64,000 nucleotides of DNA from Streptomyces sp. NBC_01237 (GCF_035917275.1 NZ_CP108508.1:1240001-1304000); one strand, 5' to 3'. Positions 25,346 to 34,115 are shown, counted from the stretch's first letter. Made by a program: numbers and translations. Notes: a model not told the origin generated them from the sequence alone.

Positions 25346-26113
25346 TCAGGATGCCTGGCGCTCCTGCTCGTCGTGGGTGATCTCCAGCGCGCCCGAGTCC
25401 CCGAAAGTGAGCCGGCAGGTGTCGGCCCGGTACGTGGCGACGGAGACGGCCGCAGTGCCGCCCGCGGCGAAGTAGCGGGTGGTGACCACGAGGACGGGCG
25501 CGCCGGGGAGCCTGTCGAGCTCCTTGGCGTCGTCCGCACGGGCGGACCCGAGCTCGACGGAACGGTCCTGTCCTTCGAGGCCCAGCCGGTGCAGCTCGCG
25601 CAGCACACTCCGGGCGCGGGCGGGACCGGACGGTGAGTCGATCGCGGAGAGTTCCGGCACGGACGACGCCGGGACGTACAGCAGCTCCGCGGCGACCGAC
25701 TGCCCATGGGTGACACGGATCCGGCGCACCACGTGCACCTGCTCCTCCGCGCTCGCGTCGAGCATGGCGGTCACCGCGGCCGGGGCCGTGTCGGTGGTGC
25801 AGTCGATGGGCTGCCACGCCTCGCCGGCGACTCCGCCGGTCCAGTCGTGCTGCGCGGTGGAGACCGCGACGCCTACGCGCGGCGGGGCGACGGTCGTCCC
25901 CACACCACGGCGGCGATGCAGCCTGCCTTCGAGTTCGAGCTGCTCCAGCGCCTGGCGGAGCGTGGCTCGTGCGACACCGAACCGTGCCGCGAGGTCACGC
26001 TCGTTGGGCAGGACCGCTCCCACCGCAAAGTCCGAGTCGAGTGCCTCGCTGAGCACGGTCTTGAGGTGCCAGTACTTCGGCTCCTGAACCGATTCCAGCT
26101 GCGTGGTCCCCAC
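25346..26113 (-). CDS. GntR-family regulator with UTRA domain
   Basis: This 255-aa HutC/DasR-type regulator has a winged HTH at about residues 15-78 (LPNERDLAARFGVARATLRQ, LEGRLHRRRGVGT) and a UTRA ligand-binding domain at about 90-245. Family members respond to phosphosugars or similar small metabolites. It has no clear operon partners. A palindrome TAAGGTGACCTTA lies 62 nt upstream of its start and may be an autoregulatory operator. Confidence 0.88.
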   Translation of the reverse strand: MGTTQLESVQEPKYWHLKTVLSEALDSDFAVGAVLPNERDLAARFGVARATLRQALEQLELEGRLHRRRGVGTTVAPPRVGVAVSTAQHDWTGGVAGEAWQPIDCTTDTAPAAVTAMLDASAEEQVHVVRRIRVTHGQSVAAELLYVPASSVPELSAIDSPSGPARARSVLRELHRLGLEGQDRSVELGSARADDAKELDRLPGAPVLVVTTRYFAAGGTAAVSVATYRADTCRLTFGDSGALEITHDEQERQAS

Positions 26114-26174
26114 CCTGTCCTCCGCAATCGCCCAGCGTCTATTCCGCGACGTTATTTATTAAAGGTTCCTGTCT

Positions 26175-26187
26175 TAAGGTGACCTTA
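26175..26187. promoter_or_regulatory. Palindromic candidate operator near the GntR gene
   Basis: TAAGGTGACCTTA is a 13-bp palindrome around a central G, in a locally AT-rich stretch upstream of the GntR/UTRA gene. The size and symmetry suit a GntR-type dimer. It differs from the iron-box consensus. Confidence 0.45.
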
Positions 26188-26302
26188 GGGTGACGCACCC
26201 CCTTGGTCAAGACCAATCCTTATTCCGTAACGGAGCGAAACGGGGCTTTGGCGCAGAGCGTTCACAGGACGTTCTTGACACGGTGAGCCGCGCGCAGCAC
26301 AA

Positions 26303-26332
26303 AGCCCCACGAGCGCGGCGGCCCGTGGGGCT
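26303..26332 (-). terminator. Terminator after the ECF41 sigma gene
   Basis: AGCCCCACG and CGTGGGGCT form a 9-bp perfect stem with a 12-nt loop; on the minus strand the stem is followed by TTGTG. It lies 65 nt after the stop of the sigma-factor gene. Confidence 0.6.
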
Positions 26333-26396
26333 CTGACCAGGAACGTTGGGAACCTGTGAGGCGCGAGAAGTCAGCCCTTACCGCTGGGACGGGCCA

Positions 26397-27281
26397 CTAT
26401 TCGATGGACAGAGCGGCAAGCTTGTCCGGATTTCGAATAATATAGGCGCATTGAATGGCTCCGTCACGAACATCCACCTGGAAGAAACTGTCGGGCTTTC
26501 CTCCGGAGAACAGCACCACGCCCGGACCGCCGTTGAACTCCGCGAACCGGACCTCCATACCGGGCTCCATCTCGTGCGCCACCGCGAAGAGGAACCTGCC
26601 GACCTTGTCCGCGGTCTCGATGATCCGCCTCGGCGCCTTCGACTTGCCCCCGCTGTCGCTGACGAGCCGGACATCGGGGGCCAGCAGTGCGAGGAGCTGC
26701 TCGATGTCACCGCCGGACGCGGCCGCCAGGAACCGTTCGGTGAGGTCGCGCCGCTCCGCCGGATCCACGTCGTAGCGCGGCTTGCGCTCCTCCACATGAC
26801 GCCTGGCGCGTCCGGCGAGCTGGCGGACGGCGGCGTCGGTGCGGTCCAGGGCGAGCGCGATCTCGGCGTACGGGAACCCGAAGGCCTCGCGCAGGACGAA
26901 GACGGCACGCTCCAGCGGCGAGAGCGATTCGAGGACGACCAGCACGGCGAAGGACACGGAATCGGCGAGTACGGCCCGTTCCGCGGTGTCGGGCACGGAC
27001 GGCCCGAAGTCGGTGACGACCGGTTCGGGCAGCCAGGGCCCGATGTACGCCTCGCGGCGCGAGCGGAGCTGCCGGAGCCGGTCGATGGCGAGACGGGTCG
27101 TGATCCGTACGAGGAACGCCCTCGGTTCCCGTACCTCCTCATGCGCCGTGGACGACCATCGCAGCCATGCCTCCTGCACCACATCCTCGGCGTCCGCGAC
27201 GCGGCCCAGCATGCGGTAGGCGACCCCGGTGAGCACGGGGCGGTGTTCCTCGAAGAGGTCGGTCGCGGTGTCGGCTGTCAC
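26397..27281 (-). CDS. ECF41-family RNA polymerase sigma factor
   Basis: This 294-aa sigma factor has region 2 (LTGVAYRMLGRVADAEDVVQ) and region 4 (LSPLERAVFVLREAFGFPYA), then a SnoaL-like C-terminal domain. The linker carries WLPEP and the end carries NPDKL, both hallmarks of ECF41; the DGGGK motif appears as SDSGGKSK. In ECF41 proteins the C-terminal domain replaces an anti-sigma factor and controls activity. The usual neighbour, a carboxymuconolactone-decarboxylase-like gene, is absent; an alpha/beta hydrolase is divergent instead. Confidence 0.9.
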   Translation of the reverse strand: MTADTATDLFEEHRPVLTGVAYRMLGRVADAEDVVQEAWLRWSSTAHEEVREPRAFLVRITTRLAIDRLRQLRSRREAYIGPWLPEPVVTDFGPSVPDTAERAVLADSVSFAVLVVLESLSPLERAVFVLREAFGFPYAEIALALDRTDAAVRQLAGRARRHVEERKPRYDVDPAERRDLTERFLAAASGGDIEQLLALLAPDVRLVSDSGGKSKAPRRIIETADKVGRFLFAVAHEMEPGMEVRFAEFNGGPGVVLFSGGKPDSFFQVDVRDGAIQCAYIIRNPDKLAALSIE

Positions 27282-27348
27282 TCCCCCATCCCAGCCGACA
27301 CGCCGGACACTGTCCAGCGGGAATCGCCGGGCCCCTTGAACTGCAAGC

Positions 27349-27360
27349 TACCGAACGGTA
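27349..27360. promoter_or_regulatory. TACCG-AA-CGGTA operator candidate
   Basis: A 5-bp inverted repeat with a 2-nt spacer is followed by the AT-rich stretch ATTATTATTGACG, upstream of the hydrolase gene and divergent sigma gene. ACCGNNCGGT-like sites are common TetR-type operators, but no TetR gene is nearby. Confidence 0.4.
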
Positions 27361-27403
27361 ATTATTATTGACGCGACGTCTACTCACCTCAGGGAGCAGC
27401 GAC

Positions 27404-28234
27404 ATGGTCACCACGGTCTCGTTCACCATCGAATCGGCCCACGGCCCACGCCCCGTCTCCGTGACGTACGAACGGATCGGTTCCGGCGAACCGTTGCTGC
27501 TGCTCCACGGCATCGGACACCACCATCAGGCGTGGGACCCGGTGCTGCGGATCCTGGCCACCGAGCACGATGTCATCGCCGTGGACCTGCCGGGATTCGG
27601 GGCTTCCCCGGCGCTGCCGGACGGTGTCCCATACACCTTGGAGTCGGTGACCCCCGTTCTCGGCGCCTTCTGTGCGGAGCTCGGCCTCGACCGTCCGCAT
27701 GTGGCGGGCAACTCGCTCGGCGGGCTGCTCGCCCTGGAGATGGGCCGCTCGGGGCTCGCCCGTTCAGTGACCGCGCTGTCCCCGGCCGGATTCTGGACGG
27801 AACACGAGCGGCGCTACGCCTTCGCGACCCTGCGCGCGATGCGCAGGGGAGCACTGTCGCTGCCGTTGACGATGATCGAACGGATGTCGCGGAGCGCGGC
27901 CGGGCGGGCGGCTCTGACCAGCACCATCTACGCGAGGCCCGGGAAGCGTTCACCCGAGGCCGTGGTCGCCGAGACCCTGGCTCTGCGCGAGGCGACGGGA
28001 TTTCACCAGACGCTGGCCGTCGGCCGGAACGGCGGGTTCACCGATGATGTGCCGGGGCTTCCCGTCACCGTCGCCTGGGGCAGCCGCGACCGGTTGCTGC
28101 TGCGCCGCCAGGGGATCCGGGCCAAGCACCGGATCCCCCGCGCCCGGCTCGTGCGGCTGCCCGGTTGCGGCCACGTCCCGATGAACGACGACCCGGCGCT
28201 GGTGGCGCGCGTCGTCCTCGACACGAGCCGCTGA
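27404..28234 (+). CDS. Alpha/beta hydrolase
   Basis: This 276-aa hydrolase has the oxyanion block LLLLHGIGHHHQAW, the nucleophile elbow AGNSLGG (S104), an acid in WGSRDRLLL and the catalytic His in PGCGHVPMND. AGGGAG precedes the ATG. It is divergent from the ECF41 sigma gene, so it is a plausible target of that factor. Its last 285 bp are overlapped in antisense by the EamA transporter frame. Confidence 0.9.
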   Translation: MVTTVSFTIESAHGPRPVSVTYERIGSGEPLLLLHGIGHHHQAWDPVLRILATEHDVIAVDLPGFGASPALPDGVPYTLESVTPVLGAFCAELGLDRPHVAGNSLGGLLALEMGRSGLARSVTALSPAGFWTEHERRYAFATLRAMRRGALSLPLTMIERMSRSAAGRAALTSTIYARPGKRSPEAVVAETLALREATGFHQTLAVGRNGGFTDDVPGLPVTVAWGSRDRLLLRRQGIRAKHRIPRARLVRLPGCGHVPMNDDPALVARVVLDTSR

Positions 28235-29152
28235 CCCGGCGGCACGCCCCGCCGCGTCCGTGGAGGGCGTGCGGCGTCCCAGGACACCGGAGCCGAGCGC
28301 CACCCCGGCGCCGACCAGCAGGCTTCCCACCCCTTGAGCGATGCCGTACGCACCGGCTCCGACGAGGGGCGCGGTGAGGGCGGCCGAGACCGGGATCAGA
28401 CCGGAGAAGAGCGTGGCGCGTTCGGCACCGATGCGCTGGATCCCGCTGTACCAGCAGACGAAACCGATGACCGTGACGACGGCGGCCTGCCAGAGCAATG
28501 CCGTCGTCTCGCCGGGCGTCGGCATCCGCAGGAATCCGCCCCCGTCCAGCAGGACACCGAGGAGTGCGGCCTCCAGCGCGGCGATGCCGCAGACGGTCGC
28601 CGACAGCAGTTTCGGTCCGAGCGGGCGCAGCACCGGCACGGCGAGCACGGCGAACCCGACCTCACCCGCGAGCGCACCCACCGAGAACAGGATTCCCGCG
28701 AGGTCCGTACGCCCCCAGCCCTGGACGGTGAAGGCCCCGGCCGCCACGAGCCCGGCCGCGTACAGGACGGCGCGGGACGGACGGCGTCCCTCCAGCACCG
28801 GCACGAGGACGCCCACGACGATGGGCGCGCAGCCGACGAGAACGCCTGGAACCGCTGGTTCCGCCGATTGTTCGGCGGCCAGCACGGCCAGGTTGAACCC
28901 GACCATGCCGACTGCCGCGAGAAGAGTGAGCCTGCCCCATTGGCGTCGGGTGAGGGTACGGAGCGGAGCGAGGCCGGAGCGTCCGTTTCGGCGCAGCAGC
29001 GGTACGAGCAGGAGTGCGGCCAGGCCATAGCGCAGTGCCTGGCCTCCGGCATACGGATAGTCGCCCAGCACGCTGTTGGCCGTGAAGGAAGCTCCCACGA
29101 GGACACAGGCAAGGGCTGCGAGGAGTACCCCGCGTAGAGAGGATGCGTTCAT
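27950..29152 (-). CDS. EamA/DMT-family transporter with long antisense-overlapping tail
   Basis: This is a ten-helix drug/metabolite exporter (two EamA repeats, residues 1 to about 300; for example GASFTANSVLG and EPAVPGVLVG). The family is about 300 aa long, but no stop follows the domain. The frame continues for about 100 low-complexity residues through the region antisense to the hydrolase gene. Either the real stop was lost or the protein truly has this tail. It is divergent from a MocR regulator across a 47-bp gap, the usual regulator/transporter arrangement. The end coordinate is therefore less certain than the start. Confidence 0.8.
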   Translation of the reverse strand: MNASSLRGVLLAALACVLVGASFTANSVLGDYPYAGGQALRYGLAALLLVPLLRRNGRSGLAPLRTLTRRQWGRLTLLAAVGMVGFNLAVLAAEQSAEPAVPGVLVGCAPIVVGVLVPVLEGRRPSRAVLYAAGLVAAGAFTVQGWGRTDLAGILFSVGALAGEVGFAVLAVPVLRPLGPKLLSATVCGIAALEAALLGVLLDGGGFLRMPTPGETTALLWQAAVVTVIGFVCWYSGIQRIGAERATLFSGLIPVSAALTAPLVGAGAYGIAQGVGSLLVGAGVALGSGVLGRRTPSTDAAGRAAGSAARVEDDARHQRRVVVHRDVAATGQPHEPGAGDPVLGPDPLAAQQQPVAAAPGDGDGKPRHIIGEPAVPADGQRLVKSRRLAQSQGLGDHGLG

Positions 29153-29199
29153 GCGGCCGACGCTAGATTCCGAACCGGCTCGGCTTAAGGTCCACTTCC

Positions 29200-30813
29200 A
29201 TGACGTCTTCGGGGACCAATTCGCCGCTCGGCAGCCTGGCAAACGGTGGCCGGGTGGCCGACGGCCGACCGCCGGACTCCGCTTCCGCGGCGTGGGAGCT
29301 GCTGCTCCCCGCAGCTGCCGCACCGGCGCGGCAACGCGGTCGTGCGCTCCAGTCGGCGTTGCGCGAGGCGGTGCGCTCGGGCCGTCTCGCGGCGGGGACC
29401 CGGCTGCCGTCCAGTCGTGAGCTCGCCGCCGATCTCGGGGTGTCACGCGGCCTGGTCACCGAGGCGTACGAGCAACTCGTCGCGGAGAGCTACCTGCGCA
29501 GCGGTCAGGGAGCGGGTACCTGGGTGAGCGGCGGGGTCCGGGCAGCGGCACGCGGGGCGCGGGACCTGGCACCGCGTGCGCCCGGGGCACGGGTGGACTT
29601 CCGGCCGGGCACCCCTGATCTCTCGCTCTTCCCGCGCGCGGCCTGGGCCGCGGCGCAGCGCGCGGTTCTCGACCGGCTGCCGCACAGCGCCCTGGGGTAC
29701 CCGGATCCGCGTGGGCTGCCGGAGTTGCGCGAAGCCGTGGCCGCCCTGCTGACCCGGCGGCGCGGGGTCGTGGCCGATCCCGAACGGCTGGTGGTCTGCT
29801 CGGGCGTGGCGCAGGCCACCACCCTGCTCGGCTTCGTCCTGCGCGACCGGGGACTGTCGGCCGTAGGTGTCGAGGATCCGGGCAGCCCGGAGCACGCTTC
29901 GCTGTTCGCGTCGACCGGTCTCGGCGTCGTCCGGCTGCCGCTCGACGACGAGGGGCTGGCGGTGGAACCGCTGCTGCGTTCGGGCGTGCGCGCGGTCGTC
30001 ACCACACCCGCCCATCAGTTCCCCACCGGAATCGGCTACTCCGCGAAGCGCCGCAGCCGACTGCTCGACTGGGCGCGCGGCAATGACGGAGTGATCATGG
30101 AGGACGACTACGACGGGGATTTCCGCTACGACAGGGCGCCCGTCGGCGCACTTCAGGGACTGGATCCCGAACATGTCGCGTACACCGGTTCGGTGAGCAA
30201 GTCGCTGGCCCCCGGACTACGGCTGGGCTGGCTGATCGCGCCCGCGTCGTTGACCGAGGGAATCATCGCGCGCAAACGGACGATGGACCTGGGCAACCCC
30301 GCCATCGACCAGGCGGTGCTGGCCGACTTCATCGCGCGGGGCGGCTACGACCGGCAGCTGCGCCGCTGCCAGCGCGCCTACCGGGAGCGTCGCGACGCCA
30401 TGGTCGGCGCGCTCGTCGAACACTTTCCCGGTACCGAGGTCAGTGGCATCGCGGCGGGGCTGCACATCATCGCGCGGCTTCCCGAACGCTACGGTCCGGA
30501 AACCCGGTTCCTGGAACGGGCGGCCGGGGCGGGGATCGCACTGCGGCCGCTGCGCGACTGCGGGACGACGGGGGCAGATGCGCTCGGCCGGGGGGCGGCC
30601 GGGACGGCGGGAACGGGTACGGCCGGTTCCGGGGCAGCGGGAACGGGTACCGCCGGTTCCGGGACGACGGGGGCCGAATACAGCACCGTTCGCCTCGTGC
30701 TCGGCTATGCCCATCTTCCCCCGGCCGAAATCCGCCGGGGGGTGGGGCTGTTGGCCGACTCGCAGCGGGCTGATCGGGTGGGAGTGCGGAACCGGCCCGG
30801 TCGTCCTGCGTAG
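29200..30813 (+). CDS. MocR/PdxR-family regulator with aminotransferase domain
   Basis: This 537-aa protein has a GntR-type winged helix (about 40-110, LPSSRELAADLGVSRGLVTE) and a fold-type I aminotransferase domain with PLP lysine K334 in SVSKSLAPGLRLGW and EDDYDGDFRY. Such proteins sense PLP or amino compounds and activate divergent genes, here the EamA transporter. Residues 461-493 are an unusual Gly/Ala/Thr/Ser insert encoded by near-identical 30-bp repeats (30611 and 30641). The insert is just before the last conserved strand and is probably a surface loop. Confidence 0.88.
   Translation: MTSSGTNSPLGSLANGGRVADGRPPDSASAAWELLLPAAAAPARQRGRALQSALREAVRSGRLAAGTRLPSSRELAADLGVSRGLVTEAYEQLVAESYLRSGQGAGTWVSGGVRAAARGARDLAPRAPGARVDFRPGTPDLSLFPRAAWAAAQRAVLDRLPHSALGYPDPRGLPELREAVAALLTRRRGVVADPERLVVCSGVAQATTLLGFVLRDRGLSAVGVEDPGSPEHASLFASTGLGVVRLPLDDEGLAVEPLLRSGVRAVVTTPAHQFPTGIGYSAKRRSRLLDWARGNDGVIMEDDYDGDFRYDRAPVGALQGLDPEHVAYTGSVSKSLAPGLRLGWLIAPASLTEGIIARKRTMDLGNPAIDQAVLADFIARGGYDRQLRRCQRAYRERRDAMVGALVEHFPGTEVSGIAAGLHIIARLPERYGPETRFLERAAGAGIALRPLRDCGTTGADALGRGAAGTAGTGTAGSGAAGTGTAGSGTTGAEYSTVRLVLGYAHLPPAEIRRGVGLLADSQRADRVGVRNRPGRPA
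30611..30660. repeat. 30-bp repeat inside the MocR gene
   Basis: GAACGGGTACGGCCGGTTCC at 30611-30630 recurs with one change at 30641-30660. The 30-bp period keeps the frame and encodes the GTAGSG repeats of the low-complexity insert. Confidence 0.65.
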
Positions 30814-30870
30814 ACGGGAGGACGAAACCAGCGCGGTCGTCCTGCGTAGACGGGAGTGCGGGACCGGCCC
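30786..30870. repeat. Imperfect 36-bp tandem repeat after the MocR gene
   Basis: A 23-bp core (starting CGGTCGTCCTGCGTAGACG) is identical at 30798-30820 and 30834-30856, with partial similarity on both sides giving a 36-bp period. The first copy contains the TAG stop of the MocR gene. Confidence 0.6.
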
Positions 30871-30874
30871 GGTT

Positions 30875-30896
30875 GTTCACCTGGGGTTGGTGTGGC
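30875..30896 (+). promoter_or_regulatory. Candidate PHO box upstream of phoD
   Basis: GTTCACCTGGG followed directly by GTTGGTGTGGC resembles two 11-nt direct-repeat units of the streptomycete PhoP-binding PHO box (GTTCACC-type units). The first unit fits well and the second is degenerate. It lies about 137 nt before the start of an alkaline phosphatase gene, a typical PhoP target. Confidence 0.5.
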
Positions 30897-30986
30897 AGCC
30901 GCCGTCGGGCACTAGGCATGACTCGGCGATCAGCCGTTCAATGATCGCCCCGTGCACCGCCACCGCTGTACCACCGCCCTGCCTCA

Positions 30987-31016
30987 CCCTCTGACTCCTC
31001 GCCCTCTGACTCCTCG
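30987..31016. repeat. Exact 15-bp direct repeat upstream of phoD
   Basis: CCCTCTGACTCCTCG occurs twice in tandem, followed by CCCTGG which supplies the start of the GGAGG ribosome binding site region. It separates the PHO-box candidate from the start codon. Confidence 0.6.
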
Positions 31017-31032
31017 CCCTGGAGGCGCAAAG

Positions 31033-32610
31033 ATGCCGAACCGCCCGCGTACGCAATCCCCCGGCCGCCGAACCGTCCTGCGCGGCTCGCTCCTCGCCTC
31101 GGCGGCTGTCACCCTGCCCGCCGCCGTCGCCGCGCCAGCCTTCGCGCTCTCGGGGCGGCCCGAGGCCGCGTGGGGTGTACAGGTGGGCGATGTGACGTCG
31201 TCGTCCGCGCTCGTGTGGGTACGGTCGGACCGGCCGGCGCGGATGCTGGTGGAGACCTCGGCCACCGAGTCCTTCCGCCGGGCCAGGCGATGGCACGGGC
31301 CGCTGGTCGGTTCGGGCACCGACTTCACGGGCACCACTCCCCTGTACGGCCTGCCCCCGGGTGAGCAGGTGCACTACCGCGTCACGCTCTCGGACCCGCA
31401 TGATCCGCGCCGTACGGGCAGGCCGGTGTACGGAACGTTCCGTACCGCTCCCGCCCGGCGCCGGGACGGCGTGCGCTTCCTGTGGTCCGGTGACATCGCC
31501 GGACAGGGCTGGGGCATCAACCCGGACATCGGCGGTTACCGGGTGTACGAGGAAATGCGCCGCCTCGACCCCGACTTCTTTCTGTGCAGCGGCGACAACA
31601 TCTACGCGGACGGCGTGATCGAGCCCAGTGTGACGCTGCCCGACGGGCGGATCTGGCGCAACATCACCACCGAGGAGAAGGCGAAGGTCGCCGAGAGCCT
31701 CGACGAGTACCGGGGCAATTTCCGCTACAACCTCTTGGACGAGAATCTCCGGAGGTTCAACGCGCAGGTTCCCTCGGTCGTCCAGTGGGACGACCACGAG
31801 GTACGCAACAACTGGTATCCCGGTCAGATCCTGGACGACGCCCGCTACACGGAGAAGAACGTGGACATACTGGCCGCGCGTTCGATGCGCGCCTTCCGTG
31901 AGTACGTCCCGGTCTCCACGCTCCACGGTCCGTCGCGCGAGGGCCGCGTGCACCGCGTCGTACGGCACGGTCCGCTGCTCGATGTGTTCGTCCTCGACAT
32001 GCGCTCCTTCCGCAACGCCAACTCCCCCGGCCGGCAGCCCGATGACACGAGCGGCATCCTCGGTGCCGATCAACTGCGCTGGCTCAAGCGGGAACTGTCG
32101 CGCTCCCGGGCGGTGTGGAAGGTGATCGCGGCGGACATGCCGCTCGGGCTCGTCGTCACCGACGGCGCGACGGACTTCGAGGCGGTGGCACAGGGCGACC
32201 CCGGCGCTCCGCTCGGCCGGGAACTGCAGATCGCCGAGCTGCTGCGGTTCATCAAGCACCGGCGGATCACCGGCACGCTCTGGCTGACGGCGGATGTGCA
32301 CTACACCTCGGCTCAGCATTACGCCCCCGAGCGTGCGGCCTTCAAGGACTTCGCGCCGTTCTGGGAATTCGTCTCGGGCCCGCTGGCCGCCGGTGGATTC
32401 CCCGCCAACGCGCTCGACGGCACCTTCGGTCCCGAGCGGGTCTTCGTACGCGCCCCGGACCGGGCGAACGTGTCCCCGATGGAGTCACCGCAGTTCTTCG
32501 GCGAGGTCGACATCGACGGCGACAGTGGAGAACTGACAGTACGGCTGCGCGCGCAGGGCGGCTCCGTGCTGTTCAGCAAGGTTCTCCGGCCTGGGCTGAC
32601 AGGGCAGTGA
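31033..32610 (+). CDS. phoD: Tat-exported PhoD-like alkaline phosphatase
   Basis: This 525-aa secreted Ca2+/Fe3+-dependent phosphodiesterase/phosphatase releases phosphate from organic esters. A twin-arginine signal (GRRTVLRGSLLAS, R12-R13, cleavage near residue 38) precedes an N-terminal Ig-like PhoD domain (DVTSSSALVWVRSDRPARM) and the metallophosphatase domain: CSGDNIYADG, VQWDDHEVRNNW, DMRSFR, LTADVHYTSA. GGAGG lies 8 nt before the ATG. A PHO-box candidate upstream suggests PhoR-PhoP control. Confidence 0.92.
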   Translation: MPNRPRTQSPGRRTVLRGSLLASAAVTLPAAVAAPAFALSGRPEAAWGVQVGDVTSSSALVWVRSDRPARMLVETSATESFRRARRWHGPLVGSGTDFTGTTPLYGLPPGEQVHYRVTLSDPHDPRRTGRPVYGTFRTAPARRRDGVRFLWSGDIAGQGWGINPDIGGYRVYEEMRRLDPDFFLCSGDNIYADGVIEPSVTLPDGRIWRNITTEEKAKVAESLDEYRGNFRYNLLDENLRRFNAQVPSVVQWDDHEVRNNWYPGQILDDARYTEKNVDILAARSMRAFREYVPVSTLHGPSREGRVHRVVRHGPLLDVFVLDMRSFRNANSPGRQPDDTSGILGADQLRWLKRELSRSRAVWKVIAADMPLGLVVTDGATDFEAVAQGDPGAPLGRELQIAELLRFIKHRRITGTLWLTADVHYTSAQHYAPERAAFKDFAPFWEFVSGPLAAGGFPANALDGTFGPERVFVRAPDRANVSPMESPQFFGEVDIDGDSGELTVRLRAQGGSVLFSKVLRPGLTGQ

Positions 32611-32741
32611 GTCCGCGCGCGTTCCGGCCCATGCCCCCGCGGGTGTGAGGGATCGCTGACAGGGCTGTGGGCGCGCGCCGTCGGGCGGGCCCGGACCGTC
32701 TGCCGAGGCCGATTGTCAGTGGTGGGCTCTACGGTTTTTCC

Positions 32742-34115
32742 ATGACCCGATCCGTTCAGGCCTTGGCCTACTCACGCCCGTCCGCTCTGGAGTCCTCCCA
32801 GACCGGGGCCCTGCTCGGGCTGGAGACCGCAGGTGGTCTCACCCCGCGCGGGGCCGAGGCCCATCCCCGGTTCTTCAACGGCTTTCTCACCTCGCCGCGC
32901 ATCGCTGCCCGCGGTCTGCTGGCGGTGGCCGACGTGGCTTCCACGCGCTACTACCAGCGGGCACTGGCCGCGTCCCTCGACCCGGTGGTGACGGGGAACG
33001 GCGACCGGCTGCGCTTCGAGTCGTTCTCCGGCTGCTGCGGGGTGTACGCGCGTCTCGATGTGCTGCAGGAAGGTCTGGACGGGGCACGGACGGGGCACGG
33101 CACGACGAATGTCGACGTCAACAATCCCTTGCGGGAAGCACTTTCGCGGATAACGGCGGATGATCCGCTGCATCTTCGGGTCGGACCCGAGGAGATGGCG
33201 GTCACCACACTGGACGGCCCGGTGGTGGAGAAGAAGGTTCCGCTGCCGGACCGGTGGCTGCGCGGATTCGCCGAGGCGCAGGTGGCCTCGGCCGGTTTCG
33301 ACCTGCGGGCCGAGCTGTCTGCGGCGGAGGCCGTCAGGTTCCTCCGGTCCCTGCCGCGTTCCTCGGGAAATGCCTCGCGCGGCGCCCAGTGGGTGGTTGC
33401 CACGGGTACGGGTCTGCGGCCGACGACCCGCCCGGTTCCGGGGGCGGTGTGCCTGCCGGGGCCCGAGCGGCTGGTGGCTCTTCAGCGGGTGCTGCGTCAC
33501 GCGTCGGCCCTCCGGGTGTACGGGCCGGTGGCCGACGGCGTGGCGACGGCGAGCGCCTGGGAGGTGGTGCTGCCGGGGATGCGGCTCACACTGACGCTGT
33601 CGCCCGATGCCTCACGCGGGTTCTCCGGTGAGGGCGGCGTCCTTGAGGCACTGGCCACCGACGATGCCGCCGCGGACGCGGAGTTGGTGTCCGTGCTGCT
33701 CGCCTGGGAGCCCCGGATCGAGCCGGCCGGTCTGGCCGAGCAGTCGGGACTGACGGTCGAGCGGGTACGGGCCGCGCTGACCCGGCTCGGCACGGCCGGC
33801 CGGGTGGGCTACGACCTGGCGGACACCGCGTACTTCCACCGGGAGCTGCCCTATGACGCGGACCGGGCCGAACGTCACAATCCCCGGCTCGTGGCCGCCC
33901 GGCAGCTCGCCGGTTCGGGCGCGGTGACCCTGGACGGAGAGCTGGCCTCGGTAGCTTCCGGAGAGCGCGGATACCGAGTCCGGGAGAAGGACGGCGTGCT
34001 GAGCTGTACCTGCCAGTGGTGGGCGGACTACCGGGGGCGGCGGGGGCCGTGCAAGCACGCGCTGGCTGTCCGGATGGTCCGCCGCGGTGCGACGGTTGCC
34101 GGAGGTGTGCGATGA
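32742..34115 (+). CDS. SWIM zinc-finger protein
   Basis: This 457-aa protein ends in a SWIM finger: C422 and C424 in CTCQWW, then C437 and H439 in GPCKHAL. SWIM domains bind DNA or proteins. The body is otherwise uncharacterised, with SYSRPSALESSQ-like content (AYSRPSALESSQTG) near the start, and a winged-helix-like part (LAEQSGLTVERVRAALTRLG) at about residues 330-350. It is coupled by an ATGA overlap to a 954-aa gene. In other Streptomyces loci SWIM proteins sit with MoxR/VWA genes; here only this pair is present. Confidence 0.85.
   Translation: MTRSVQALAYSRPSALESSQTGALLGLETAGGLTPRGAEAHPRFFNGFLTSPRIAARGLLAVADVASTRYYQRALAASLDPVVTGNGDRLRFESFSGCCGVYARLDVLQEGLDGARTGHGTTNVDVNNPLREALSRITADDPLHLRVGPEEMAVTTLDGPVVEKKVPLPDRWLRGFAEAQVASAGFDLRAELSAAEAVRFLRSLPRSSGNASRGAQWVVATGTGLRPTTRPVPGAVCLPGPERLVALQRVLRHASALRVYGPVADGVATASAWEVVLPGMRLTLTLSPDASRGFSGEGGVLEALATDDAAADAELVSVLLAWEPRIEPAGLAEQSGLTVERVRAALTRLGTAGRVGYDLADTAYFHRELPYDADRAERHNPRLVAARQLAGSGAVTLDGELASVASGERGYRVREKDGVLSCTCQWWADYRGRRGPCKHALAVRMVRRGATVAGGVR

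Noticed and set aside
26170..26190. Iron box (IdeR/DmdR) upstream of the GntR gene
   Set aside because: TTAAGGTGACCTTAGG has the palindrome but does not match the TTAGGTTAGGCTAACCTAA consensus closely enough, and no iron genes are adjacent.
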